A program made the position numbers and the translations under genes. From Dictyobacter aurantiacus (GTDB taxonomy: Bacteria; Chloroflexota; Ktedonobacteria; Ktedonobacterales; Ktedonobacteraceae), in the NCBI RefSeq assembly GCF_003967515.1, contig NZ_BIFQ01000001.1, positions 3,162,001 through 3,226,000 on the forward strand: a DNA stretch of 64,000 nt. The letters run 5' to 3'. Positions 9,177-17,951 of the stretch are shown here, piece by piece. The notes beneath the pieces were generated by a model. The model worked only from the letters and a program-made list of their open reading frames with translations, was not told the DNA's origin and did no database searches. Each line of letters begins with the position of its first letter. Within the stretch, counting starts at the first letter, position 1.

Positions 9177-9956
9177 ATGTCAAGAGACACAACGAGACAG
9201 ATTATCAACGTCATTGCGACAATCGGTACGGTGCTACTCAATGTGTTTAGCACAAACATTTTTGGCCGCAGTGTAGGGGAGGTTTCAAGCCGGCATCCGG
9301 TGCCGATCACACCCGCCGGTTACGCCTTTGCCATCTGGGGAATCATCTATATTGGTCTGATCGCGTTTGCCGTCTACCAGGCACTGCCTGCGCAGCGGGA
9401 GAATCCACGGCTACGGCGAATCGGATACTGGTATGCTTTGAGCTGTGTCGCTAACGTTGCCTGGGAGTATGTCTGGCTTAACGAATGGATCAATCTCAGC
9501 CTGCTCATGATGTTCATCCTGCTGCTGGCCCTACTGACCATCTATATCCGCACCGGCATCAATAAAGAGAGCGCCTCGCCGCTGGAAAGCTGGTGTGTGA
9601 ATGCTCCCTTTGGTATCTATCTGGGATGGATTACCGTCGCCAGTATCGTTAACACCGCTGTAGTGCTGGCTAATCTGGGATGGAATGGCGCAGGTATCAG
9701 TCCTGCTATCTGGACGGCGCTACTACTGGTAGTGGGAACCGCCATCGCCATCTATGTCGGGTTGACCTGCGTGGATATGGCCTACCTGGCCGTCATTGTG
9801 TGGGCATATATAGCGATCATCTTCAGAAATAGCGGCACGCCTATCATCACTATTACAGCGGGCGTGATGGTCGCGATTGCCCTGGTAACGCTGTGCATTA
9901 TTGGCCTGCGGAGAGATGCGCTGTTACGCCATTTACGGACGTCAGCGTACTCATAA
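9177..9956 (+). CDS. TspO/MBR-related tryptophan-rich sensory protein
   Basis: 259 residues, strongly hydrophobic, with roughly seven or eight predicted membrane segments. Recurrent aromatic motifs typical of this group are visible: PITPAGYAFAIWGIIYIGL near residue 45, NVAWEYVWLNEW near 90, and FGIYLGWITVASIVNTAV near 145. TspO-type proteins bind tetrapyrroles and related ligands in the membrane, but this longer subgroup is poorly characterised. ATG 9177 follows AAGGAGC. It is a single gene, and an IS110-family element lies immediately downstream. Confidence 0.75.
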   Translation: MSRDTTRQIINVIATIGTVLLNVFSTNIFGRSVGEVSSRHPVPITPAGYAFAIWGIIYIGLIAFAVYQALPAQRENPRLRRIGYWYALSCVANVAWEYVWLNEWINLSLLMMFILLLALLTIYIRTGINKESASPLESWCVNAPFGIYLGWITVASIVNTAVVLANLGWNGAGISPAIWTALLLVVGTAIAIYVGLTCVDMAYLAVIVWAYIAIIFRNSGTPIITITAGVMVAIALVTLCIIGLRRDALLRHLRTSAYS

Positions 9957-10012
9957 TCACCCCCTCTCTTCTTATACAGTAATATGTTTACAAGCCCTCT
10001 CGAGAGAGGGAC

Positions 10013-10200
10013 GGAGCAAGCGGTACACTTGCTCCAGAAACGAGTCGAACGCAGGAGGCGAAAGTCTACCTCTTTCACCTGGCTCGACCAATTAGAAAAG
10101 ATCGCGCTTCGCCTCCTGCTGTTCCTGGATGGAGCGTCCATTAGAGGATCGTGCCTTCATTGAGCACCGCAGTATAAGAACACGCTGACCCAGGAACAGT
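10013..10200 (+). ncRNA. Candidate bridge-RNA region of the IS110 element, left flank
   Basis: Upstream of the transposase, several stem-loops are visible: GGAGCAAG/CTTGCTCC (10013-10035), and a longer one from GTCGA (10044) to TCGAC (10088) with inner AGGCGAAAG/CTTTCACCT pairing. A CGCCTCCT string near 10110 could compete for the AGGAGGCG arm. IS110-group elements encode their bridge RNA in this position. The structure is seen; the role is inferred. Confidence 0.35.
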
Positions 10201-10223
10201 TCTCTTCGAGAAGGGAGTTTGCT

Positions 10224-11438
10224 ATGTGGTATGCTGGTATTGATTGGGCGAACGCTCACCACGATGTGTTGGTCATTGACGATGCTGGCCGCCAAGTTGG
10301 ATCGTTGCGCGTCAACCATACGCCTGAAGGCTTGCATCACCTGAATGCCTTCTTGGAAGATATTACTGGCCCAGATGATCGAGACCAGATGGCTTGCATC
10401 ATCGAAACATCTCGTGGGCTGCTGATCACTGCGCTGCTGGAAGCAGGTTGGCACGTGTATCCAGTTCATCCCAAAACGGTTGATCGTCGGCGGCCAGCTT
10501 CTGGGGTAAAGACGGACGCGCTTGATGCCTACCTGTTGGCGAAACATGGACGGGCTGAACTGGTGGACTTGCGGCGCTTGAAACCTGATAGCGACATCAT
10601 TGCTGAATTGAAAGCATTGACCCGCGATCAAGATAGCTTGATTCAGAGCCAGACCCGACTGGTAAACCAGTTGACAGCTTGCCTCAAAGCATACTATCCA
10701 GTGGCTTTGCAGTTGTTTGCCAAGCTTCAGCAGCATTCGACGCTGATGTTTTTGCAAACCTATCCGACTCCGCAAGCGGCTATGGGGGCCTCGGTACAAG
10801 AGATTGAGGTCACATTGCGCCAGGGAAGGCATACCAATCCGACAAAGGCAGCGCCCTTGATCTTCCAGAGGCTGCATCAATCCCATTTGACCGCTGATGC
10901 GATTACAACGCGGACCAAGTCCCGCCTGATGTTGGTCCAAGTCAAGCAACTGCTGCCGCTGGTGGAAGAGATCGCCGAATATGATAAGGTGATTGAAGAC
11001 CTTTTTTTGACCCACGCTGACAGTCCGATTTTCAGCAGTTTGCCCCGTGCTGGAAAACGGCTCGCCCCTCGACTGTTGGCGGAGATTGGGGATGAGAGAA
11101 GCCGCTACCTGCGAGCGAGCAATTTGCAGGCGTTGGCTGGAACCTCGCCCGTCATCTTTCAGAGTGGAACCTACGCGAAAGCCCACCGCCGTTATGCCTG
11201 TAGTAAACCTCTGCGCAATGCCTTGCACCAGTTTGCGTGGCAAAGTACCCAACAAGAACCCTGGGCGAGGGATTACTATCTGCGTAAACGAAGTGAAGGG
11301 AAAAGCCATACGGAAGCCGTTCGTGCCCTTTCTAATCTGTGGGTGAGAATCCTCTTTGCGCTCTGGAGCAAGCACGAGTGCTATGACGCTGCCATCTTTC
11401 AGTCCGCGAAGCTGGCTCATGCTCCCAGAGCCGCATAG
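10224..11438 (+). CDS. IS110-family DEDD transposase
   Basis: 404 residues. The N-terminal RuvC-like DEDD domain has D7 (YAGIDWANAHHD), E61 (IIETSRG), D98 and D101 (VKTDALDAYLLAKHGR). A coiled central part follows. The C-terminal Tnp20 domain is marked by LPRAGKRLAPRLLAEIGD and the serine-containing SPVIFQSGTY near residue 315. The enzyme recombines the element using a structured RNA as guide. All catalytic residues are present and the frame is intact, so it may be active. ATG 10224 follows GAAGGGAG. Confidence 0.95.
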   Translation: MWYAGIDWANAHHDVLVIDDAGRQVGSLRVNHTPEGLHHLNAFLEDITGPDDRDQMACIIETSRGLLITALLEAGWHVYPVHPKTVDRRRPASGVKTDALDAYLLAKHGRAELVDLRRLKPDSDIIAELKALTRDQDSLIQSQTRLVNQLTACLKAYYPVALQLFAKLQQHSTLMFLQTYPTPQAAMGASVQEIEVTLRQGRHTNPTKAAPLIFQRLHQSHLTADAITTRTKSRLMLVQVKQLLPLVEEIAEYDKVIEDLFLTHADSPIFSSLPRAGKRLAPRLLAEIGDERSRYLRASNLQALAGTSPVIFQSGTYAKAHRRYACSKPLRNALHQFAWQSTQQEPWARDYYLRKRSEGKSHTEAVRALSNLWVRILFALWSKHECYDAAIFQSAKLAHAPRAA

Positions 11439-11476
11439 AAAGGGCCATCTTTGAAAGGCAAAACCGCCTGTTTTTT

Positions 11477-11593
11477 TGCCTTCAGCTGAGCATGTCTTCT
11501 TCTGATCATGCAAGCAGCGCGGTGTCAAGGAAAGTGAAGCGGCTTGACACCGCGCTGCGGCATGATATGCTCCTTCATGCTCAGTTGAAGGCA
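11477..11593 (+). ncRNA. Large two-tier hairpin downstream of the IS110 transposase
   Basis: An outer 18-bp stem (11477-11494 with 11576-11593, one G-U pair) encloses a 10/9-base internal loop. An inner 24-bp stem (11505-11529 with 11543-11566, one bulge) is capped by a 13-base loop. It could be the transposase terminator or part of the element's guide RNA. The size and internal loop are unusual for a simple terminator. Confidence 0.45.
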
Positions 11594-11624
11594 GTCCTTG
11601 TTTCCCCAGTTTCATTTCCCCCTT

Positions 11625-11810
11625 TCAGCTTTTCTTGATGCGCTTTTTAGACTTGACATAGAGGATCTTTTCTCCTCGCCTTAGCGCCAGGGTAAAATCG
11701 GGGAATGCCTCTGAAGTTTTCCCATATGTATACGTTGATATAGAATGTATTAGCAAAGTAGATCTCATCCACGATAACTTCTGAGCATTGTTAGCAACTA
11801 TGTGAGCCAT
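11625..11810 (-). CDS. Doubtful small ORF
   Basis: 61 codons on the minus strand with a Lys/Arg-rich C-terminus (KILYVKSKKRIKKS). The ATG has only a weak AGAG upstream. There is no recognised family, and it may be non-coding. It is listed because the stretch between the IS110 element and the next gene has nothing else. Confidence 0.2.
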   Translation of the reverse strand: MAHIVANNAQKLSWMRSTLLIHSISTYTYGKTSEAFPDFTLALRRGEKILYVKSKKRIKKS

Positions 11811-11951
11811 ATGGTTTTTTCTCTATTTCTTGCCGATACAAACAAAGAATGGAAGGTATCGTGCGTATTTTTTTCTATGCGGAAGTTGTTAGCGGGCGTT
11901 AGAATCATGTTATTATAAATGAGCAGAGAAAAAGATTCAGAGGAGAAATGC

Positions 11952-12668
11952 ATGAAGCGTTGTAGGAACTGCCAGTACGAAAATATCCAGGAGAGTATGT
12001 ACTGTGAGAAATGTGGCGCCCCATTAGATCATGTATATACGACGGCTGATTACACTGTGCCTTCGCAATCGATATATACCACCATTAGTAACGAGAACCA
12101 GATTTCGCCGCCGCCTCCTCCTTCTTATAGTTACACTCCACCAGCCCAGAGTGTCAACTACGCTACCACGCCATCGGCGGAAAATTATCAGGCAGATGGA
12201 CCCTACAGGTATTCTTCGCCAAACAATAATTTTTACGCGCATAACTTCCCGGGAGCGCTGCCTGCTACTCCACCACCTGTTAGAGAGCGTAGCATGACCG
12301 GTTCCGTCATCAGCAGTCTTTTCTATTTATGGGGTATTTTCTGGGCGGCATTTGGTTTATTTGGCACTTTTATGGGAGATCTTTCTGAGAATTCCGACGG
12401 GGTTCTCCTGATAGGCGTCTTTCTGATTGGTATTATTGCCCTGATCTTATTACTTATTTATCACAAACAGGCGCGCCTGCGTAGTGGCAAGCGTGCGATA
12501 TGGATCGTGGTTGCTTCGGTCCTCGCTTTCCTCGTATTGATAGCTTCAGAGATTATATTGATGGATCAGCGCTTGTCATCCGCAAGAGAGGATTATTTAC
12601 GGAACATTTACCTTGGCATTCCGCTGTTTGTTTATGGAGTGGTCGTTGCCGTATTGGCCTTTCTTTAA
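11952..12668 (+). CDS. Zinc-ribbon membrane protein with proline/tyrosine-rich linker
   Basis: 238 residues. An N-terminal zinc ribbon (CRNCQYENIQESMYCEKCG) is followed by a Pro/Tyr/Ser-rich low-complexity region (about residues 25-115) and four hydrophobic helices in the C-terminal half. ATG 11952 is chosen because AGAGGAGAAA lies just upstream; an ATG 33 bases earlier would bury that site. The zinc ribbon plus Pro-rich layout matches the truncated FHA protein at the left edge, so the window carries at least two such proteins. Function unknown; a membrane anchor with a cytoplasmic zinc-binding tail is the simplest reading. Confidence 0.75.
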   Translation: MKRCRNCQYENIQESMYCEKCGAPLDHVYTTADYTVPSQSIYTTISNENQISPPPPPSYSYTPPAQSVNYATTPSAENYQADGPYRYSSPNNNFYAHNFPGALPATPPPVRERSMTGSVISSLFYLWGIFWAAFGLFGTFMGDLSENSDGVLLIGVFLIGIIALILLLIYHKQARLRSGKRAIWIVVASVLAFLVLIASEIILMDQRLSSAREDYLRNIYLGIPLFVYGVVVAVLAFL

Positions 12669-12781
12669 CGGGTCCTCTACATAGCCAGGAAACTTGCAAG
12701 TGCGCATCAAAGCGGGGAGGTGCTGGAGGGTTTTCCTGCCCTCTCGCACTTCTCCTTTTCTTTCCACCGCAGGCGACAATA

Positions 12782-12804
12782 CACCAGATATGTCATATCT
12801 GGTG
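12782..12804. repeat. 11-bp inverted repeat CACCAGATATG-T-CATATCTGGTG
   Basis: A perfect palindrome with one central base, about 115 bases after the zinc-ribbon gene and followed by AAAAAG. It could be a terminator or an operator. Confidence 0.5.
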
Positions 12805-13023
12805 AAAAAGTAAAAGACCATCTGGTGAGCGAAATTCCACAGCACTCGAAATATCTTCAGTTTTTACTAACAGCCTTTTCAATTTTTTGATTGATTCCTC
12901 TTCGCTTTAATCTTTATTTTGCTATGCGCATCAAGCGTAGAAGCAACATTAGAGATGTCTTTTTTAGTGAAAAAAAGACATCGCTTCTATACGATTTATA
13001 TAATTCCTTCCTCACACCACTTT

Positions 13024-13039
13024 TGGCATGAATCTTGCA
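13024..13039 (+). promoter_or_regulatory. Sigma-54-like -24/-12 motif (weak)
   Basis: TGGCAT-GAATC-TTGCA has the GG and GC ten bases apart, as in sigma-54 promoters. It lies 150 bases upstream of the sigma factor gene. No RpoN gene or enhancer-binding protein is seen in the window, so chance is quite possible. Confidence 0.2.
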
Positions 13040-13072
13040 GGTATTAATAACGAGAGAGCAATCTACAAAAAA

Positions 13073-13097
13073 ACATTGAATGACAAACATTCAATGT
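13073..13097. promoter_or_regulatory. Operator-like inverted repeat upstream of the sigma factor gene
   Basis: ACATTGAATG and CATTCAATGT form a perfect 10-bp inverted repeat with a 5-base spacer, 89 bases before the start codon. Size and spacing suit a dimeric repressor. No T-run follows, so a terminator is unlikely. Confidence 0.45.
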
Positions 13098-13185
13098 AAA
13101 AGGCTGAAAGCAGCCGGCATAGGATTTTCTTGGAATTGTGCGCATGCACTACGCTGCATGAGAAGAGTAGAAGGAGTTAGGTGGT

Positions 13186-14196
13186 ATGGTGGCAAAAACA
13201 ATCAATGCAACAAGAAATAGTGAGACGCTCGTTTCTGAAAAAGTAGAAAAGAAACGCCGCACCAAGGAAGTCGTTTTTGATGAAGTCCCGCTTGAGGACG
13301 ACAAAGATTTTTTTGAGGATTGTGAAGAAGAAGAATTGCCCGACGTTGAAGAAGATCAGCGTATGGCTGTAGATGATGCTGTCAAGCAGTATTTAAAAGA
13401 GATCGGCATGTATCCCTTACTGACATCCGAGCAAGAGCTGCAGATCGCCGAGCGCGTGGCCCGTGGTGATCTGCAGGCCCGTCAACATCTGATTGAAGCT
13501 AATCTGCGCCTGGTTGTCAGCATCGCCAAACGTTATTCCAATCAAGGCCTGCCGCTGCTTGACCTGATCCAGGAAGGCAATATCGGTTTGATGCGAGCAA
13601 CGCAGAAGTTTGACTACCGGCGTGGCTTTCGCTTCAGTACCTATGCGACCTGGTGGATTCGCCAGGCCATCAGCCGCGCTATCGCGGAGCACTCGCGTAG
13701 TATTCATATTCCGGTACACGTGGTTGAGCTTATTTATAAGATCAAGCGCATCGCCCGCCGCATGTATCAGGAACAGGGGATTGAGCCGTTACCGGAGCAG
13801 ATAGCCGCCGAGATGGGCCTGCCGCGTGAGCGTGTCGTAGAGCTCCTCAACGCCTCAGAGCAGCCAATTTCTCTGGATGCGCCCATGGCGGACGACGAAG
13901 AGTATCACCTGGCCGACGCCATTGAGAACACCAATATTTCTACCACCCTTGATCAGAGTGCCAACCAGATACTGCAGGCCCAGATCGAGCAGGCGCTGAC
14001 CGTGCTCAGTCCGCGCGAACGTACCATTATCGAGATGCGTTATGGACTCAAAGAAGGGCACTCACTCTCTCTGGACGAGGTGGGCACCATCTTTCGCCTG
14101 ACCCGTGAACGCATCCGTCAGATCGAAGTGAAGGCTTTGCGCAAGCTACGTTATCCCGAACGATACGAAGGGATAAGGGAGCTGGCCAGAGCTTGA
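13186..14196 (+). CDS. rpoD: Primary (group 1/2) RNA polymerase sigma factor
   Basis: 336 residues. After an acidic, low-complexity N-terminal ~60 residues come region 1.2 ([21 protein letters not shown]), region 2 ([40 protein letters not shown]), region 3 ([11 protein letters not shown]) and region 4, with the helix-turn-helix [21 protein letters not shown]. Region 1.1 and the long non-conserved insert of E. coli RpoD are absent, as in compact SigA proteins. ATG 13186 follows AAGGAG with good spacing. Whether it is the essential factor or a group 2 relative cannot be settled from one window. An inverted repeat upstream suggests regulation. Confidence 0.93.
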   Translation: MVAKTINATRNSETLVSEKVEKKRRTKEVVFDEVPLEDDKDFFEDCEEEELPDVEEDQRMAVDDAVKQYLKEIGMYPLLTSEQELQIAERVARGDLQARQHLIEANLRLVVSIAKRYSNQGLPLLDLIQEGNIGLMRATQKFDYRRGFRFSTYATWWIRQAISRAIAEHSRSIHIPVHVVELIYKIKRIARRMYQEQGIEPLPEQIAAEMGLPRERVVELLNASEQPISLDAPMADDEEYHLADAIENTNISTTLDQSANQILQAQIEQALTVLSPRERTIIEMRYGLKEGHSLSLDEVGTIFRLTRERIRQIEVKALRKLRYPERYEGIRELARA

Positions 14197-14256
14197 TTTT
14201 TTTCTTCCATGCTGGAAGCGGCTTTATTTTTGCCGACTGGAGGGGCTGGCACCTCC

Positions 14257-14320
14257 ACTCAAAAAGCGTGTGATGGTGCAGGGGCGCAATGCCTCCTGCA
14301 CCATCACACGCTTTTTGAGT
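14257..14320. repeat. Perfect 26-bp hairpin after the sigma factor gene
   Basis: Arms 14257-14282 and 14295-14320 are fully complementary and include AAAAAGCG/CGCTTTTT, so the right arm ends with a T-run that could terminate transcription. The following 14340-14400 holds decayed GC modules (a CGTCCGC/GCGGACG hairpin) like those of the dispersed palindromic elements. The rest of the gap to 14545 shows nothing else. Confidence 0.75.
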
Positions 14321-14545
14321 AGGATGCATTTGTGTACCCATATCTGAACGTCCGCGCCTGCGGACGCCTGAGCGGGGGGGCTCACGCTCGCCTGGAAGAC
14401 GGGAGTAAAATGGTTTTCCAGGTTAGCGAGCGCATCTAAATATCTAACATTACCGTATCTGTAAAAGATCGTATGTTCAGGGCCCTGTCATATGAAGGGG
14501 ATAAAGATCGCCCGCCAGGGCTGTAAATAGTAGAAGGAATTTACC

Positions 14546-15508
14546 ATGGAATATCGTCATTTAGGACGTGCTGGTGTAAAGGTCAGCGCCGTTTCTCTTG
14601 GAAGCTGGCTGACGTACGGCAATTCAACTGAAGAACAGACCGCCATTGATTGTATCCATCGGGCTTACGAGGGTGGTATCAACTTCTTTGATACGGCCAA
14701 TGCGTATAATCGCGGCGAAGCTGAACAGGTCGTTGGACGCGCGCTAAGCGCATATAGCCGTGATTCATATGTACTGGCGACCAAAGTATTTTTCCCCATG
14801 GGTGAGGGTCCCAATGATCGCGGGCTCTCGCGCAAACATATCATGGAGCAATGCAACGCCAGCCTGAAACGGCTAGGGACCGACTACATTGATTTGTATC
14901 AATGTCATCGTTACGATCCAGAGACGCCGATCGACGAAGTTCTGCGTGCGCTCGACGATCTGGTCACCCAGGGTAAAATTCTCTACATGGGTGTCTCCGA
15001 ATGGTCAACCACCAATATCGCTGATGCCATCTATACCGCTCGTGAGCAGAACCTGGACAAGATCGTCTCAAACCAACCGATTTACAATATGCTCAACCGC
15101 TATATTGAGCGCGAGATCATCCCGCTGTGTGAGCGTGAAGGGATTGGACAGGTTGTCTTCTCGCCATTGGCCCAGGGTGTTCTCACTGGTAAGTACAAAC
15201 CCGGCCAGCAGCCCAAAGCCGATACCCGCGCGGGCAACAGCCAGATTAACGGCTTCATGGGGGACATGCTCAACGACAAGACGCTGACGGCCGTGCAGGA
15301 ACTGCAGAAGATGGCCGGCGAGGGCGGCTACAAATTAAGTCAGCTGGCGTTGGCCTGGATTCTGCGTCAGAAGAATGTCAGCTCAACTATCATTGGCGCA
15401 TCGCGCCCGTCCCAGGTAGAAGAGAACATCAAAGCGGTGGACATCAAGCTGAATGATAGCGATCTGCAGCGTATCGATGCCATCCTCGAAGGTGTCGTTC
15501 ACTACTAA
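14546..15508 (+). CDS. Aldo/keto reductase
   Basis: 320 residues with a complete AKR (beta/alpha)8 barrel. The catalytic tetrad is visible as D49 (FFDTANAY), Y54, K80 (VLATKVFF) and H121 (YQCHRYDP). The C-terminal NADPH-binding stretch TIIGASRPSQVEENIKA is intact. It most resembles the voltage-gated potassium channel beta-subunit/YajO-type AKRs, NADPH-dependent reductases of aldehydes and ketones. The natural substrate cannot be read from sequence. ATG 14546 follows AGAAGGAATT. Single gene, followed by a strong hairpin. Confidence 0.92.
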   Translation: MEYRHLGRAGVKVSAVSLGSWLTYGNSTEEQTAIDCIHRAYEGGINFFDTANAYNRGEAEQVVGRALSAYSRDSYVLATKVFFPMGEGPNDRGLSRKHIMEQCNASLKRLGTDYIDLYQCHRYDPETPIDEVLRALDDLVTQGKILYMGVSEWSTTNIADAIYTAREQNLDKIVSNQPIYNMLNRYIEREIIPLCEREGIGQVVFSPLAQGVLTGKYKPGQQPKADTRAGNSQINGFMGDMLNDKTLTAVQELQKMAGEGGYKLSQLALAWILRQKNVSSTIIGASRPSQVEENIKAVDIKLNDSDLQRIDAILEGVVHY

Positions 15509-15525
15509 TTCTGTGAAGGGTGCCA

Positions 15526-15599
15526 AAGGCGCCCCAAATAAGGTTCATGGCACATATCCAGCCCTGGATATGTGCCATGAACCTTATTTGGGGCGCCTT
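15526..15599. terminator. Perfect 35-bp hairpin between convergent genes
   Basis: Arms 15526-15560 and 15565-15599 with loop GCCC form a flawless 35-bp stem just after the aldo/keto reductase stop codon. The stem is much longer than ordinary terminators and lacks a clear T-run, so it may belong to the window's palindrome population. Confidence 0.6.
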
Positions 15600-15739
15600 A
15601 AAGCTGTAGAGATCCCTGGTATGTGATTAGGAGAGAAAATCTGCCGGCATTTTGAGAAGCAGCAAGAACCGCCAGCAGATCAAAAGCTACTGGCAGTTGA
15701 GGTATTAACCCGTACTGGCGATGCTATGGGCGAGTAATA

Positions 15740-16876
15740 TTATTGTGACGTACTCACAATAGAGTCTGGTGAAACATGTGGCATTGAACGTTGGATCAGA
15801 TATCTGGTCACCGCCTGAATACTCTGCGTTTCATTGTAAACGGCGATCTGGCGATCTGCTCCCGTCCCGTGGGGATCATCCAGCAGGGCGCGTAGATAAT
15901 TGATCTCCCTACGGATACCCAATTGATCCACCACATCTTCCACAAAATCCAACGTCTCATGGAGTGACTCGCGCATAGTCAGACGGCGATTCTGAGGAAA
16001 ATCAACGATTACTGCATCCAGACCATAGCGCGCGGCCTTCCATTTATTTTCTTCGATATAGTTATTAGGGAGCACTATCGTATGCATATTATGCTCATAG
16101 AGCCAGGTCAACTTGCAGACCAATGCCTGGCAGAGGGCTGCTATAGCCATTGTATCCTCAAGGGTCCCCGGCATATCGCAGATGCGAAACTCGATGGTAT
16201 CGAAGAACGGGTGGGGGCGAATATCCCACCAGATCTTTTTGGCATTGTCGATACAGCCATTGCGCATCAGGTCAGACACATAGCAATCGAACTCCATGGT
16301 AGATGAAAAGATGTTAGGAATGCCAGAGCGAGGAAAGCGTCTCCACACGATGGAGCGATACGATTTTATGCCAGTATAGCGATCCACCCAGAAAGGAGAA
16401 TTAGACGAGAGGGCGAGCAGATGGGGGATCCAGGCTCGCAATTGATTCATCAATGGCACCGCCAGTTCATGGGCATCGATCCCCACGTGTACGTGCAGGC
16501 CACAGATCAGAATCGAACGGCCGACATCTTGAAACTCCTCTTCCAGTTCCTCATAACGTGGATTTATCGTACGCCGCTGATCGCGCCAATGTCCACTGGG
16601 ATGGGTTCCCGCGTTAATCAGCGCCAGGCCCTCCCCCTCAAGAATCTGGGCTAATTTTTGCTGGCGCATAGCCAGGTCCTGCCGCAGCGCGTGGATATCA
16701 GCGCAGACGCCCGTAATGGTTTCCACCATTGATTGCAGCATTTCCGCCTTAATAAGCTCACCAAAGACCGGTATCCCCTTATCGAGAATGGTATGGACAT
16801 GAGACACCAGTTGTCCTGTATTTTTTTCGACCAGTTGAAACTCTTCTTCGACGCCAAGGGTAAAACGTGGTGACAT
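15740..16876 (-). CDS. YbdK-type carboxylate-amine ligase (glutamate-cysteine ligase 2 family)
   Basis: 378 residues of the GCS2 family. Hallmarks are FTLGVEEEFQLV at the N-terminus, NAGTHPSGHW near residue 98, ICGLHVHVGI near 130 and FFDTIEFRICDMPGTLEDT near 228. The E. coli relative YbdK has weak gamma-glutamylcysteine synthetase activity, and many family members ligate an amine to a carboxylate using ATP. The start is set at ATG 16876, where AAAGGAGAAAGCG precedes it, and not seven codons upstream. Single gene. Whether it supports glutathione synthesis is open, since no glutathione synthetase is nearby. Confidence 0.88.
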   Translation of the reverse strand: MSPRFTLGVEEEFQLVEKNTGQLVSHVHTILDKGIPVFGELIKAEMLQSMVETITGVCADIHALRQDLAMRQQKLAQILEGEGLALINAGTHPSGHWRDQRRTINPRYEELEEEFQDVGRSILICGLHVHVGIDAHELAVPLMNQLRAWIPHLLALSSNSPFWVDRYTGIKSYRSIVWRRFPRSGIPNIFSSTMEFDCYVSDLMRNGCIDNAKKIWWDIRPHPFFDTIEFRICDMPGTLEDTMAIAALCQALVCKLTWLYEHNMHTIVLPNNYIEENKWKAARYGLDAVIVDFPQNRRLTMRESLHETLDFVEDVVDQLGIRREINYLRALLDDPHGTGADRQIAVYNETQSIQAVTRYLIQRSMPHVSPDSIVSTSQ

Positions 16877-17198
16877 CGCTTTCTCCTTTCGGATCATATC
16901 AGCGTGCAGGTGTCGAGTGAATATACGTAGGGCCGCCTACAGGAGAGGAAGGACGCAGAGAAAAATGGAAGTGAGAAGTTGCGGCAGAAGAAAGAAAGAT
17001 AGCTACCGCCAGCGGGAGAATGTACGATTGTAAAGGCCATTGTGCGCGCTCGCGCCAGACCAGCATAAAAGCACCTCTATATGGAACGCTTTCAAGCATA
17101 GGTTGCACTAGATCAGGCACTACACTAAAAAAGTATTGGGACTTATAGCGTACACAAGGGCCATGTATATGTCAAGAGGGTAGCGCGTTACAAAACAA
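16877..17198. other. Intergenic region without a convincing gene
   Basis: 322 bases between two minus-strand genes, presumably with the ligase gene promoter. A 73-codon open frame on the minus strand has no ribosome site or recognisable product. Confidence 0.5.
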
Positions 17199-17585
17199 TC
17201 ACAATTTAAAGGCAAATGGCAGCAGATCAGAGACCTGAAAATCCCGCTCGCACCCATCGATATACACGGTCGCTTCGGGAGCGAGATCGGCGATCCACTG
17301 GCGGCAAGCGCCACAGGGCATGCGTTCATAGTCGGGAGCATCGGCTGGCGCGTCGATGCAAGCAATAGCGATCTGGGTAATGTGCCTGGCTTGAGCGGTC
17401 AAAGCCGCCGAAAGGGCGGAACGTTCGGCGCACAGGGTCAGCCCGAAGCTAGAGATTTCAATATTTACACCCACAAACACCTGTCCATCGGCTACCAGGG
17501 CAGCCCCCACATGAAAATGGGAATAGGGGCAATAGGCTCCCTGTGCTGCTTCGCGGGCCAGGGCCAACAACGTTTCTCTTTCCAT
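17199..17585 (-). CDS. cdd: Cytidine deaminase
   Basis: 128 residues, the usual size of the homotetrameric bacterial enzyme that deaminates cytidine and deoxycytidine for pyrimidine salvage. The N-terminal YCPYSHFHVGAAL substrate loop is present, as is the zinc site CAER (Cys52, catalytic Glu54) with PCGACRQ (Cys91, Cys94). ATG 17585 is preferred to an in-frame TTG two codons upstream, with AAGGA ten bases before it. Single gene. Confidence 0.95.
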   Translation of the reverse strand: MERETLLALAREAAQGAYCPYSHFHVGAALVADGQVFVGVNIEISSFGLTLCAERSALSAALTAQARHITQIAIACIDAPADAPDYERMPCGACRQWIADLAPEATVYIDGCERDFQVSDLLPFAFKL

Positions 17586-17951
17586 TACCAACGTATCCTT
17601 CTAGATTTTATGCTCTAGCATGCCAGCTTTCCTGAAGCTGCTGCTTTGTTTGCTTATATTTCATCGCAAAAGTATGAGTGCCGGATGCATAGTTGTGTGT
17701 TGCTATAATCTAGCTTTTTTGCCAGCCTTCGTCAAGCCGATCTTTAGCATCGCTCCAGGCCATCAGAACTGACAAGCTACTTGTCTGGCTGAATATAGCC
17801 GCATATTGTCATTCTATAGCCCAATTTGTGTCAAGATGTTACTGGCTCTTATTCCGTCCCGTTACTACAAACGGAAGCATATCCAAAATTGATATTTTAA
17901 GCAACATTGGTACATCCTAGTATTGTAATGTAGGACAGGTAGGAGGCAGAA
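17586..17951. other. Divergent promoter region
   Basis: 366 bases between cdd and the divergent response regulator. The sequence is AT-rich and must hold both promoters; I see no inverted repeat or gene in it. Confidence 0.4.

Larger units (their letters stand above)
9960..11600 (+). mobile_element. IS110-family insertion sequence (ends approximate)
   Basis: A complete DEDD transposase gene lies between two structured non-coding flanks (about 260 bases before and 160 after). IS110 elements lack classical terminal repeats and carry a bridge RNA in a flank, so exact ends cannot be read from one copy. The limits given are the outermost plausible ones: after the preceding gene, and after the downstream hairpin. 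Confidence 0.6.
12669..13185. other. Intergenic region upstream of the sigma factor gene
   Basis: 517 bases without a gene. It contains an 11-bp inverted repeat (12782-12804), a sigma-54-like motif (13024-13039) and an operator-like inverted repeat (13073-13097), each listed separately. The rest is AT-rich. Confidence 0.6.

Noticed and set aside
10092-11615. 507-codon open frame antisense to the IS110 transposase
   Set aside because: The plus-strand frame has the DEDD motifs and a ribosome site; the antisense product has no recognisable domain.
16899-17120. 73-codon minus-strand frame with a hydrophobic stretch
   Set aside because: No ribosome site and no recognisable family; it is more likely promoter region of the downstream ligase gene.
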